64,000 nucleotides of DNA from Ianthella basta (Eukaryota > Porifera > Demospongiae > Verongiida > Ianthellidae): positions 3,544,536 through 3,608,535 of the forward strand of contig OZ025888.1 of the NCBI GenBank assembly GCA_964019415.1, given 5' to 3'. A program made the position numbers and the translations under genes. Position 1 is the first letter of the stretch. Each line of letters opens with the position of its first letter. The notes under the pieces are model-generated. The model searched no databases and was not told the DNA's origin. It saw nothing but the letters and a program-made list of their open reading frames with translations. Of this stretch, positions 21,540 to 58,485 are shown piece by piece.

Positions 21540-22640
21540 ATTTTTAAGTAATCTATAGTTTACTGCATGCTTGTAAATTTCAGTATTCTTTGGTTTTGTA
21601 ATGAATACAATTATGCATGCGCAATTAGTGAGTACCTTGTGTTTCTTTGGTGAGTTCCCTGTTGTGCCTGATTGGTTAATGGTGTAGTTGTTCATGTGTC
21701 CTCGGTGACTTATGACATGTGTGTGTCTATGATATCATACGTGTAATAGACCATTTCCTGTATGTACCCTCGTGTGCTAATTTGGAAAGGGTGGGATAAA
21801 ATTGGCACCCCAAGGCCGTAATGAATATACCAACCAAGGCGCTATCCCAGCTAGTACAACTCACAAATGGGGGCTCAACCAGGCTCACCCCAACTACTTT
21901 TGTACCCTGACATAGACCTTCCTGGTCGAAACATTGTACCATTGCAATTACTGCATCTGTCTGCTACATGATTGCTCATTATCACTACCGACTAATTCAG
22001 CAGAGAATGGGGGAAACCATCCAGAGGTATACAAGGCACTCCTGGACTAAAACATGCCATCCTTAGATATTTTTGACACCCCTCACATCCTTGCACCCTC
22101 ATGTTTTATCATGCACACTGCTCACACACGTGCATAACCTTTCCCCCCTTTCATCTTAGTTATGTCCAATTTTATTACTATGTTAATGTTATTTATAGCT
22201 TTTATCACCAGCTGTCATGCATCATGTCATGTCATCCCACATTATTTAGACAGTGTGTAGAGTGCTTTCCTTGTCATTCACTGATGAAGGTAGCAGTTGA
22301 CTACCGAAATGTCTGATTAAGTGTTAAGTTTTGGCTAGTGTGCAACAAATGATACAATGAAACTTCTACCTAGCCACACAGGCCTTTATAAGAGCACAAA
22401 GAGAGCAGCACTCAAGCTAAACTGAACGAAACAGTAGTACTGTACTACGTATGTAGTTGCAGGCAAAGCCAGTCAGTCCATTTGCCACTATTACTGGATC
22501 CAGAATTATTGGGGTTGCTACAGTCACTAGCCTCTCCCTGTGTGTACACGTCTGTGCGTGTGTGTGGTGTAATGGACTATAGAATGCTTATGTGTCTGTG
22601 ATTTATTGAGTGGTTCTAATTAAAGGTACGTAAGTAGAAT
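21540..22640. other. Intergenic, repeat-derived
   Basis: No coding sequence is supported. At 21889-21920 a CTGACATA...GGTCGAAACATT string resembles a degenerate hammerhead; a better one lies at 22277. Confidence 0.4.
22277..22317 (+). ncRNA. Hammerhead-like motif
   Basis: CTGATGA (22281-22287), an A followed by a GGTAG/CTACC stem II, GAA, self-complementary ATGT as minimal stem III, then C (GUC site). Stem I is weak (TCA/TGA), and the extra A before stem II is non-canonical. Activity is uncertain. Confidence 0.45.
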
Positions 22641-22669
22641 TGGGAATGAAACTGAGCACCACATTGTAA

Positions 22670-22808
22670 CTTTCAGGCCATCTATAGTGATGCATCCCCA
22701 ACTATCTGAACTATTGAACATTCTCAGCCCACATGGCGAAATTGTTGGCAGGTACTTTGAGTTCAGGGGTGCCAGCACCCCATGAGCTTATTTTACTTGA
22801 AATACTAC
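22670..22808 (+). mobile_element. 3' end of the palindrome-ended element family
   Basis: Shares CTTTCAGGCCA, CCCCAACTATCTGA, ACTGAAC-like strings and the terminal palindrome (22749-22808) with 16170-16302. It is a 5'-truncated copy. Confidence 0.6.
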
Positions 22809-23071
22809 TTTTAGGTCATTTATAAAATTGGATACGCAATGTGGTGCAGATGTGGGATTTGGATTTTGGGAATCTTGCTTAGGTTGGGAAATACATTTAG
22901 CCGATGCTGGGGCTACCTTCCAAGGTGCACATTGCATGCTTTCATTATGATGATGTGCATGACGATATTGTTGGATTTGCTCAAATTACTGTAATGCAGT
23001 GGATCTGTTTGTGTGTGGGTGTGTGGGTGTTTGTTTTCCTGCTGCTGATATGAGTCAGGAAGCATGAGGTT

Positions 23072-26000
23072 TTGCTTGGCTTTCAGCCCATCCACAGAAA
23101 ATGGCATAATTCTACAGTGTGTCCCTCCAGCTCCTCCTCTGCCTTTAATTCCCTTACCCCTCCTCTGCAGGTTTGTCTCCTAGTGTTGCTGCAGCTGATC
23201 TGTATGTGCGGTGTAACAGCCGACATCACACTCCATGTCAACTGGCTCACGGGCCATGACAATTCCACTTGCAGGAACGGATCCATCCCCTGTGCCACTT
23301 TGGCCTACGCACTGGAAGAACTGCACAATGACACCACTGTGCTCCTGGACACTGAAGCAATGAGCCACCTCAACACTACAACAGTGCAAGGACCCATCAG
23401 TAACATCACCATCCAGAGTTCCCATGGTAACACTACCATAGACTGCTTTGAACAGGGAGGGTTTGCATTCATCAAAGTCAGTGATCTGACTATTGCTAAG
23501 GTTGAGTTCCATGGTTGTGGAGCACCGCGCAACAGTACTTGTTATGATGTGGCGGGCAGGTCTACACCCTACATGATGTCCCTATACCTCTACAACTGTA
23601 CTGATGTGTCTCTGCTCTCTACCACAGTCAGCTATTCCCCCGGGGCAGGAGTAGTGATGTTGGCAGTGACAGGGCATGTCAACGTGACAGACTCATTCTT
23701 TATTGATAATGGCTTTCGAATACCGCGCAATGGGTCATATATCAATGAAACGGTGAGATTGGCTGGTGGTGGGCTAAAGATTGAACTGCCATCTTGCCCA
23801 CCTGGAGTGAATTCAGCAGACTGCAATGGAAGCAATGACATCTGCCCCTCAGAGAGTTCCCTTCCCAGGTACTATGATGTTGTGTACAGCATTGAGAACT
23901 GCTCATTTGTCAGAAACACTGCTGAAGCACCCAACTTTAACACATATCAATTCAGTAACTTTCCAGATACTACATACTTCACTACTATTGGGAGAGGAGG
24001 TGGTGTCTCAATAGTGGTAAAAGGGGTTTCTCGCAGAATCCAAGTAATAGTCACTTCCTGTCACTTTGAGGACAACTGGAGCCTATTTGGAGCTGGACTG
24101 TTTATGGAACTGTGGCACAGGCCTGACAATGTTTCACTGACTGTTACTGGGTCCACGTTCACTCATAATCGCTTGCCATACAGCTCCTTGCAGAATATTG
24201 GTACTGGAGGAGCCGGTTTGAGATATGCCCATCAATACTGCCCTGATCACCTGCACGAGGGTAATGCCCTGTTGATTAGTGCCTCTTACTTCAATGACAA
24301 TAGGGCATACTGGGGAGGAGGACTGTCTTTAGTGCTCCTCCCACAGCAGAACACTCTGACAGGTAACACAGTTTTGCTTCAGGACTCCTCATTTGTAGGG
24401 AATGTTGCTCGTTTTGGTGCAGCTATTGACTTAGTTCCAAAGTCACATGCATCACCACAAGTGATGCTACAGGATATGCGGTTTGTGAACAACAGTGTGA
24501 TATATGGAGATGGACCGAGTTATATTAATGGTGAAGGAGTAGTTTATGCTGAATCCACTACAGTGTATGTGAGGTCATCTTTGTGTATTTTGAATAACCA
24601 AGGAAATGGCATGTCTTCACTGTATGGTACAATACACTTTCTCAATGACTCCACCTCCCTCTTCTATGACAATAAGGCCTACAGAGGAGCAGCACTGGCT
24701 CTGTACGGCAATGCTGCTATTGTACTACATAATGGGAGTAAGCTGAACTTTACTGAGAACACAGCAGATACAGTGGGTGGGGCCATCTACCATGCTGCCC
24801 TTGGCAACCGAGCCATTCTCTTTTCAGGTAGTTGCCCAATCCAGTTGGCAGATGGTGCAACAGACTGGAATGAAACTGACATCACCTTGCACTTCATCAA
24901 CAATACAGCAACACGGGGAAACAGGGGGGCTTCCATCTATGTATCCTCACTCTTTCCTTGTGTCCAGAGAAGCCTTAATGAGCTAAATGACACCTTTAAG
25001 TGGAAAGCCTTTCATTATGTGTGTGATACAGTGAAGAACCCTAAATGCTTGGAACTTCAAGTTTCTGGAGATGGCAGCATTGTTGAACCATCTGGAACTG
25101 TTGGTCTGTCAATGACTGCATTCCCTGGTGAACAGGCTCCCCTCCCCTTCACTGTGGAGGATGAACTGCACAGTGAAGTGCAGGTTCACTTCGAGGGTGA
25201 GGTACATGACGCCCACAGGACCTATGCAGTGGATGTACTAAATGGGACAAATGTTTTCATCACAGGCATGCCTAAAAAGAATGCAACACTCAAACTCCAT
25301 TCAACTGAGTCTCAAACCTTAAGAGTGCTGGTAAACTTGGATATCACTGAGTGTGCTCCTGGGTTTGTGTTGAAGAATAGCAGTTATGGCTTGTGGACAT
25401 GCCAGTGTGCCAACAGCAACCTGTTAGCATCCTCAGGAATGACCTGTGATGTGGACAGCATGACAGCGAAGCTAGAAAAGTATCACTATTGGGTAGGATA
25501 CCTCATGGCAGATAATGACATTAATTCTACTAATGGCTTTCAGGCTGGCCACTGTCCACCTGGGTTCTGCCCCAACCAATCCCTTACCCTAAATGGCTCA
25601 GACCACTACAATTTCACCAGTCTTGATGAAGTAGTTTGTGGTCCTCAGCACCGCACTGGTGTTCTGTGTGGCAAGTGTAAAGAGGGTTATGGGATATCAT
25701 TGCTATTGAATGAAAGGTTTGAATGTGTTCCTTGTAACAACTCCTCTCCTGATGATAGACTCAAGGTTGTGGTAATTTGGTTCTTCACTGAGTTTGTACC
25801 TCTTAATGTCTTGTTCATCCTCTTCATTGTCTTTAATGTAAACATCCTCAGTGGCTGGGGTGGTGTTCTGTATGGACTTGTCTTCTTCTTCCAGATTATA
25901 TCTAGCACACCAGCTTTTCAATATCAAGCTTCATCGAGCACTGAAGAAATGACTGCAGCTGATTGGTATAGTAGATCCTTGTACATTAATGCATTTTTGT

Positions 26001-27325
26001 GCAACTTCTGGAATCTTATGTTTTTCTCAGCTTTCACCCCACCAAAGGACTCGTGCATGGATACAATGGCTACAGCACAAGATGCAATTCTTGTAACATA
26101 CCTTCAGATATTGGTGTGGCCACTGATAATATACAGCTGCCTAGTCATTTTTCATTTATGCTATCGTCGTGGGTACTGCTGCAGATTCGCTCACAGGTGT
26201 CTCTTCAGAATGGGAAGATCCCTGGCTAACTGTCAGCACTCGAGAGGAGGAGGCAATTCTCTAGCTGGACTGTGTAGTTTCTTCATACTTGCCTATACAA
26301 GGCTGGTTCGCCTGACCTCTGAAATCCTTGCGAGGACAGAAATTACCCTCTTTACAAATTCATCTGAACCACAAGAATACTATGTCTTCCTATACAACGG
26401 CACTGTGCCCTGGTTTGACCCCACTCTCCATGTCCCTTATGCTGTGCCAATCCTGATTTGCTCCTTCATCACTGTGTTCATCCCCACACTGCTCCTGGTC
26501 TCCTTCCCTTTGGTGCCCAGAATCTTAGTGAAACTAAACCTCCATGAGCGACGGCCATTTCGCTGGATGATTTCTCTCCTCAGTACATCATATCTGATCT
26601 TTCTCTTTGACATCTTTCAAGGTTGCTTCAAACCTAATGCTCGTTACTTTGCTGCCTTGTACCTCATCTATCGGCACCTGTTTGTTATAGCTTGGGCCTA
26701 TACAAGTACACTCATGAGCTACAGTCTGTGGCAGATTGTACTTGGTGTAAGTTTCATCACAATTCACCTTCTTGCCCAGCCCTTTGCACGTCCTGCTGTG
26801 AACAGAATCACAGGTCTGGTCATGGCCAACTTGACATTGGTGATCATTCTAAGCCAGTGGACCATAATTATTAAGGACCAGGAATCTGATCCTCTGACCA
26901 TTGCCGCTAAAGTTGCTACAATTATGCTAGCGTACTTTCCACATTTAGTAGCAGCCACTCTATTTGTCTGGGCAATTTTTCTATACATCCGCCGCAGAAT
27001 AACACCGAGTTGTACTTTTAAGGGATCTGCCAGTGGACTTGAAAGAGATGAGTTACTTCATGATAGCAGTGATGACTGGCGTATTGTGAAGGACATATGT
27101 GATCGCACTGCTGCTGGCTGGGAAGGCACAGGCTATGTGCAGCTGGAACAGGAGCAAGAGGATGAGGAAGAGGAGGAAGAGGAGGAGGAGGAGGAGGAGG
27201 AGGAGGATGAGGAAGAGGAGGAGGAGGGGCGGGGGAATCATGAAGATACAGATAGACAAGTGGAGCAACTGCACATTCAAGGACAGAGGCACACAACCAG
27301 CAGTGGTGGAAAGATGCATTCATGA
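23072..27325 (+). CDS. Large multipass membrane protein with beta-helix-like ectodomain
   Basis: A single open frame of 1417 codons. A hydrophobic stretch at residues 34-50 looks like a signal peptide, with cleavage before D51. The ectodomain to about residue 890 is rich in N-glycosylation sites. It has repeated Ile/Asn/Phe patterns (for example 'ITDSFF.DN', 'GAGLFME') typical of right-handed parallel beta-helices, and begins with C-R-N-G-S-I-P-C-A-T-L. Cys-rich segments follow near residues 763-795 and 826-887, the second with R-T-G-V-L-C-G-K-C-K-E-G-Y-G. About nine or ten transmembrane segments lie between residues 897 and 1310. The cytoplasmic tail ends in a Glu/Asp run (about 1358-1388). 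I recall similar proteins as a large sponge family of unknown function. The strong pyrimidine-AG before 23171 suggests that residues 1-33 are intronic and an upstream exon supplies the start. Confidence 0.8.
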   Translation: MLGFQPIHRKWHNSTVCPSSSSSAFNSLTPPLQVCLLVLLQLICMCGVTADITLHVNWLTGHDNSTCRNGSIPCATLAYALEELHNDTTVLLDTEAMSHLNTTTVQGPISNITIQSSHGNTTIDCFEQGGFAFIKVSDLTIAKVEFHGCGAPRNSTCYDVAGRSTPYMMSLYLYNCTDVSLLSTTVSYSPGAGVVMLAVTGHVNVTDSFFIDNGFRIPRNGSYINETVRLAGGGLKIELPSCPPGVNSADCNGSNDICPSESSLPRYYDVVYSIENCSFVRNTAEAPNFNTYQFSNFPDTTYFTTIGRGGGVSIVVKGVSRRIQVIVTSCHFEDNWSLFGAGLFMELWHRPDNVSLTVTGSTFTHNRLPYSSLQNIGTGGAGLRYAHQYCPDHLHEGNALLISASYFNDNRAYWGGGLSLVLLPQQNTLTGNTVLLQDSSFVGNVARFGAAIDLVPKSHASPQVMLQDMRFVNNSVIYGDGPSYINGEGVVYAESTTVYVRSSLCILNNQGNGMSSLYGTIHFLNDSTSLFYDNKAYRGAALALYGNAAIVLHNGSKLNFTENTADTVGGAIYHAALGNRAILFSGSCPIQLADGATDWNETDITLHFINNTATRGNRGASIYVSSLFPCVQRSLNELNDTFKWKAFHYVCDTVKNPKCLELQVSGDGSIVEPSGTVGLSMTAFPGEQAPLPFTVEDELHSEVQVHFEGEVHDAHRTYAVDVLNGTNVFITGMPKKNATLKLHSTESQTLRVLVNLDITECAPGFVLKNSSYGLWTCQCANSNLLASSGMTCDVDSMTAKLEKYHYWVGYLMADNDINSTNGFQAGHCPPGFCPNQSLTLNGSDHYNFTSLDEVVCGPQHRTGVLCGKCKEGYGISLLLNERFECVPCNNSSPDDRLKVVVIWFFTEFVPLNVLFILFIVFNVNILSGWGGVLYGLVFFFQIISSTPAFQYQASSSTEEMTAADWYSRSLYINAFLCNFWNLMFFSAFTPPKDSCMDTMATAQDAILVTYLQILVWPLIIYSCLVIFHLCYRRGYCCRFAHRCLFRMGRSLANCQHSRGGGNSLAGLCSFFILAYTRLVRLTSEILARTEITLFTNSSEPQEYYVFLYNGTVPWFDPTLHVPYAVPILICSFITVFIPTLLLVSFPLVPRILVKLNLHERRPFRWMISLLSTSYLIFLFDIFQGCFKPNARYFAALYLIYRHLFVIAWAYTSTLMSYSLWQIVLGVSFITIHLLAQPFARPAVNRITGLVMANLTLVIILSQWTIIIKDQESDPLTIAAKVATIMLAYFPHLVAATLFVWAIFLYIRRRITPSCTFKGSASGLERDELLHDSSDDWRIVKDICDRTAAGWEGTGYVQLEQEQEDEEEEEEEEEEEEEEDEEEEEEGRGNHEDTDRQVEQLHIQGQRHTTSSGGKMHS

Positions 27326-29270
27326 TCAGGATATGGGTCTCTTGATGACTCAGTATAGTAAAACTCAGTAGTTGTGGAATGTAGATACAGTATGTTTGGA
27401 TCATATTTAGCCTATGAAAGTGCATTGCAATTATTGTCATTCCTGAATGTTAGATGCACATAATTATATAGTGGATTTTATTGGGGTGAGCGAAGTGAAG
27501 CCCCTCTCTTCTGGGTGGCATATGCATGGTGCAAAATCAGAAGTCATGGTATGTCGCAGAAGTCATGGTATGTCATTCCCACTCCATAATTGTATATTAT
27601 AATTATGGTTGGTTCTTTGGACCGTTGGTCCATTGCATGTGCGCATGCGCAGTCGGTGATTCAACAGGCAAAGCTGATCCAAATGGCTGCCGCTTGAGCT
27701 CCTCCAGAATATTCTTCATGGCATGCTTCCAGCGATTGCTTACGCCCATGAATTGCACGAACTTCCCAACTACAGCCCAGTTGACGGAATCTCTCAGCCT
27801 GACGGGGCAAACCCAGCCTGCAGCCTCGGCAGCAGGAATCGCACATTTCACTGCAATCTCCTGGATGCCACCATCGTGGAAACACATGCCTCTGCTTATA
27901 CTTACTTTGCATTCACTTTATGCCCATACCCAGCATCCTTACTAGTCAGTACATGTAAGCGTGACTGTGGCCCTTTAAGTATGGAATTTTATTATAGAAG
28001 CTGACTTATACGTGACATACATGCATGCTTGCAACAGTTAATTGTTACTGGTGTTAGCATGAGCAGTTACACACAACACATTATATAATAATATAATTGT
28101 ACAAACGTAATTATTTTATAGGAATCACATGTGACTACTTCGTTTATATTACATTGGATTATAACCACTACATGCAGTGGGATAATTATGCATCTTGTAT
28201 GTCTGCATACAGATAATGATGGATTCATCTGAAAGCATACATACATGAGGTATATACATGTCATTGTTGACCATCCATATTTACATGCACAGGAAGGAAT
28301 TGACTCATGATCACTGTGTGTACGCAGAAATTATAATGCCAACTAATACGACTGCATGTTGCAGCAGATTGGGTTATATGGCAGTAGATGTGGGTACGTT
28401 GCAAAGTTGTGCATGTACACACCACTATGGAATGCTGGTTTGCGTTATTGGTTCAAAAACATTATGTTACAATGCTGGTGATTATATGTAGATCAGCAAA
28501 CAATGAGGAAAGACAATTAGGCCATGCAAATTTGATTCACAGTTTATTGTCAAATGTATTTGAAAAAGGCATGAAGGCAGTTCATTTTTATTAATCATTC
28601 AACATGTGGCTATTGTCATACCAAAACACATGTATCATAAAATAGCAATTGTGTGCTCTGATTATGAGTAATCTGCACAGTGTGAGTACGATGTGTCTGG
28701 CAGGTGAGGTTAGCTTGCTAGCTAAGTGATCTTATTTTGGGCTCTGCATGGATGGCATGGGTAGAGTTCACCTGTAGCTGGTCATCAAATAATGAAAGTT
28801 GGAGACTGAGGCTGGGTAAGAATGGATGTGGGCGGGGGACAATAAACTGGGAATCAAATTTGCCTGGCCTTAAGTAAAAAAGTGGTTGCATTAGAGTCTG
28901 GATGACCCTGCACCTTAGGATTGCCAATCAACTGTTCTAAAGTCTATGTTACTGCATAGTTGACATGTGTTTGATAATTTGACTTCTTAACTTGGCCTAT
29001 ATAACTTGGTCATTTTGAGACTATCTAAGCAGTGTAGTCCTGTCCATGATAGCTAGGCTACCTGGCCATGGCCATTTCCACTAAGTTCTTGCATGACTGT
29101 CTGATCATGAGATCTAGGCTCGCATGATGTACAGTTTATCATAAACTATCATGTATCAGACAAAATAAATGTGCACATGCGATGCCTGTCTTTAACTGAC
29201 TTGCATCATCTGAAAATTGCATAGACGATCATGTAACCATCATCAGTGCTAGCATACATAAGATACCATT
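27326..29270. other. Intergenic, no gene assigned
   Basis: A 94-residue minus-strand open frame at 27603-27887 is not low complexity (it contains V-R-L-R-D-S-V-N-W-A-V-V-G), but no family is recognised. The rest has only short frames. Confidence 0.4.
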
Positions 29271-29276
29271 ATATAG

Positions 29277-29990
29277 CCTTCACAACATACATTGGCTTGC
29301 CCTTCCACTATCGATCTCTTAAACCTTGAATGGTGTGACTATTGGCAATAGAGACAAGGTCAATGCAGACCTACAGTATGAGTGCAAACATAGTCTGGCT
29401 TCAATATAAGCTTTGGCAATGAAGCAGTAAATAGCACATTCAATGTTAGACTTATGGTCCCAACAATACCTTTGGAAACTCTTCTACTGCAGAACAGATG
29501 GCTGCTGTCCCTGACTTCATTGTATTCAATGTCATCATGTTTGCTGGAGTGATTGCACCACTGACAGTTCTGGACATGCTAATTGTGGCTTTCTTTAATG
29601 ACAGACGCTCACAATTTCAAATTCGGCTTGTGTTGGAATATTTATGTTGCTAGGTTTTAAATTAGTAACCCTCCTTTTTCTCACACTGGAGCACCTGACA
29701 GTTATTGTGCTAGTGACTACAGACTAGCCTGTGCCACCACCACAGTTCTGCTCCTTCATCACTTGGGCTCTCCTCAGTGCCAACTCTGTGCGCATTTTGC
29801 TCACAGCTACCTTTTCTGTGCTGGTGTACATTATGATTGTAAAGGGAGTGAAGGCAGTCAAGGAGACAGTTCTACTGGTATCTCTAATATCATGTGGGTA
29901 ATTGGCTTTTTCACTCGAGATCTGCGTGCATATGACCATGCATATATATATGCCAATACTTATCCTTTCACCTAACCATTTCTATGCTGC
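29277..29990 (+). pseudogene. 7TM receptor-like paralogue, decayed (third copy)
   Basis: The 5' flank repeat (29277-29455) is followed by sequence encoding V-P-D-F-I-V-F-N-V-I-M-F-A-G (TM1). A stop follows a frameshift near 29650. TM3-TM4 sequence then resumes at 29685-29905, and similarity ends near 29990 after a short insertion. TM5-TM7 are missing. This copy lacks the 4.2-kb insertion and so gives the empty site for it. Confidence 0.75.
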
Positions 29991-30269
29991 TAGTAAACCT
30001 TCTGTGCCAATACAGATACAGAGTGGAGACACTGCACCATCCCTGTAGCCCTCTCGATTTCTGAAAACCAATATACTTTGAATATAATATCTATGATTGT
30101 AACTAAGTATGTCACAGTCCAGCGGGGGAACGCCTTGGCCATCTGGGGCACGGCGGAGCAAGAGCCCTGTGATGAGTTCCCCTGCCTCTGACTTGCTAGA
30201 TAGGGTCAGTAGATTCCTAGATGTAGTCTTAGTATTATTTAATGCATTATCTAAATTTATTTTATCCAA

Positions 30270-30520
30270 TACCTGACTTGGTGTTGCACTCCCATTCACC
30301 CCTTGGGCAAACTATATGTCACTTTCACTCGAACATGCCTCATCCATACAGCGCATATACAACAGTAGTATAGAAGCAGATTGAACAGTAATATACAAGG
30401 ACAGTATAGCTTGGGCTAGGAATGACACACTGTGACGTAATATTTCATAATAGCATTCACGTGATGGGAACCTCCCCTGGCCCTTAGTGTGTACGCCCAT
30501 ATGCATTGTTGAAAATAGCG
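30270..30520 (+). promoter_or_regulatory. Conserved proximal upstream region of SMC6 copy 2
   Basis: Aligned by eye with 58190-58485 upstream of copy 3. Shared blocks include CCTGACTTGGTG, GAACATGCCTCATCCA, TGTGACGTAATATT.CATAA (with a CRE-like TGACGTAA) and CTGGCCCTTAGTGTGTACGCCCAT next to the start. The region was carried with the duplication and probably contains the promoter. No TATA box is assigned. Confidence 0.5.
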
Positions 30521-56582
<26,062 letters not shown>

Positions 56583-57640
56583 TAACTATTTTGTTATCTG
56601 CAGTGCTTGTCCTGGACTTGTGATCATGTCAACTGAATTTTACACTCTTTTCATCCTACTGTGTAGTTTCCTGACTTTCACATGTAGCTTGTGCTCTGTG
56701 GCCTTGTGTAGCAGTGGTGCTTCTTTGTGCTGTTTATGCTGTTTATCTCTGAGATTACATACGTACATACGTAACTGTGACATTACTACAGCTGTATCTA
56801 TGTAGACTAAGTTTTTTAAATTTAAGGATGAAGTTTTCTGTATAATATACCTGTGTTCATTAAAGCTTTCTTTATAGTATACACCAGTTAGTCTGATACA
56901 TGCAGTGGATGTGCTCATTTGTAACGTGTGGATATGATGGTATGTCTGAGCTCCAGTAATTATTGTATGACTGTGCAAAAATGCAATTGCATGGACTATA
57001 TTGCTTGTAGTCAGAATATACAGTCACAGTTTCTGTATTGAGGAATATACAAGTGCAAGTACATGTGCAACGGAAATTATTTCATTATTTGTATCATATG
57101 TTTAATTAATTATATATATAAGTTTGCACATTATGGTTACAGCAGCATGTGCATTGTACATAATAAGATGCGTTTGAGGTGCACTCAATTGCAATGAACT
57201 ATTGTAGAATGATTATTAGAGGAACACAGCATGAGGATCAGAGGAGCTGGCTGCGCTCAGACAAGCTAAATTAAGGTTGGTTTACTGGTCATTTAAGAAT
57301 TTACAAACAATACTTGCAGGAATAAGTGGATAGATAGTGACTACATTAATTAATGTATGAAGGTGATTGCTTTAAATGGGAATGTATGGTACATTTGAAG
57401 AATAAGCTTAAGGGATATTGTGGTATTGTCAGTAACTGCTTAAGAGGAACTTACAATAGTCATAAGAGGAAAGATCAGTAAAATTATTGAGCTTTTGACA
57501 GTGTTAGGCAATGAGAAAATTATTGTCTAATTAAGCTAAGTGTGCGCGCGAGTGATGGTTAAAAAGTGATGCTGATCCTTGACCTCCCCACAATTACACA
57601 GCCTGCACACCCTATTACTACTGGGTGTCCCAGTGTACCT
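56583..57640. other. 3' flank of SMC6 copy 2
   Basis: Shared with the flank of copy 1 (4613-5575). It probably includes the 3' UTR. The polyadenylation site is not assigned. Confidence 0.6.
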
Positions 57641-58189
57641 CCCCACTTCCACCATCAGGCCGGGGCAGGCATTCAGCTCGAAGGCCCGCCATAACCCTTC
57701 TACACCCAGTGATCTTATAGCGAATGAATAGTTCTCTGTAATTGGCTATGTTTCATTGGCCTATATAAAGCTAGTCCACCTCCTGAATTGGAGCTAACTT
57801 GCTAACTTCTACTTTTCACCTTGAGCTCTCTGTAGAGCATTTGATAAGATACTCCCAATTATGACTATGTCTCTACAAGCAAATGAGCTAGGCCGACATA
57901 AATAGCAAAGGTCCCCATGCATCAAAGAGCCACTGCCAGTGGTGGTCAAGACAAAAAATACTGTGGTAATTATAATTATGCGAGCATGCAGGCTGTGCAG
58001 ACACAAAGGATATTGACTGTAAGGGCTTTTGTTGCTTTTGTTGAGTCCAAACCTGATGCACAGGAGGATATCAGGTATATAGGATGCCATAGGGGAGTTA
58101 TCAAAGTACAGCACTGTGGTTCACAGAGAACACAAGTATAATACACTGCTAACTTACAATCTAAGCCACATGCATATGCTATTAGTGAG

Positions 58190-58485
58190 GGAAATATCCA
58201 GTACCTGACTTGGTGGTCTACTCCCATTCCTGCCTTGGACAAAATATGTCATTTCCTCTGGAACATGCCTCATCCAAACATCACATGTACAGCGCAGCAG
58301 AAGTACATGTAGAGCAGATTGTGCATTAATATACAAAGACAGTATGTTGGCTGTATAGTTCCAAGTTCGTTTAGAGGGAACTGCTAAAAAGCGTTCGCCC
58401 AGCACATTGTGACGTAATATTCCATAAATAGCATTCACGTAATGGGAATCTCCCTGGCCCTTAGTGTGTACGCCCATTGCCGAAA
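58190..58485 (+). promoter_or_regulatory. Conserved proximal upstream region of SMC6 copy 3
   Basis: Counterpart of 30270-30520, ending in the same GGCCCTTAGTGTGTACGCCCAT. Only about 550 bp separates it from the end of the copy 2 flank, so the copies are tightly head-to-tail. Confidence 0.5.

Noticed and set aside
21131-21540. Cys/Val- and His/Thr-repeat ORFs on both strands
   Set aside because: They are translations of a (GT)n array, as are those at 35313-35664 and 37366-37793.
23083-27440. Other-frame ORFs across the giant gene
   Set aside because: They overlap a continuous 1417-codon frame with clear domain order, and are shadows or acidic-repeat complements.
30506-30520. Upstream TTG as the start of the SAND exon
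   Set aside because: The open frame extends five codons upstream only by a non-ATG start. The ATG at 30521 (58486 in copy 3) is the first normal start and keeps the whole SAND pattern.
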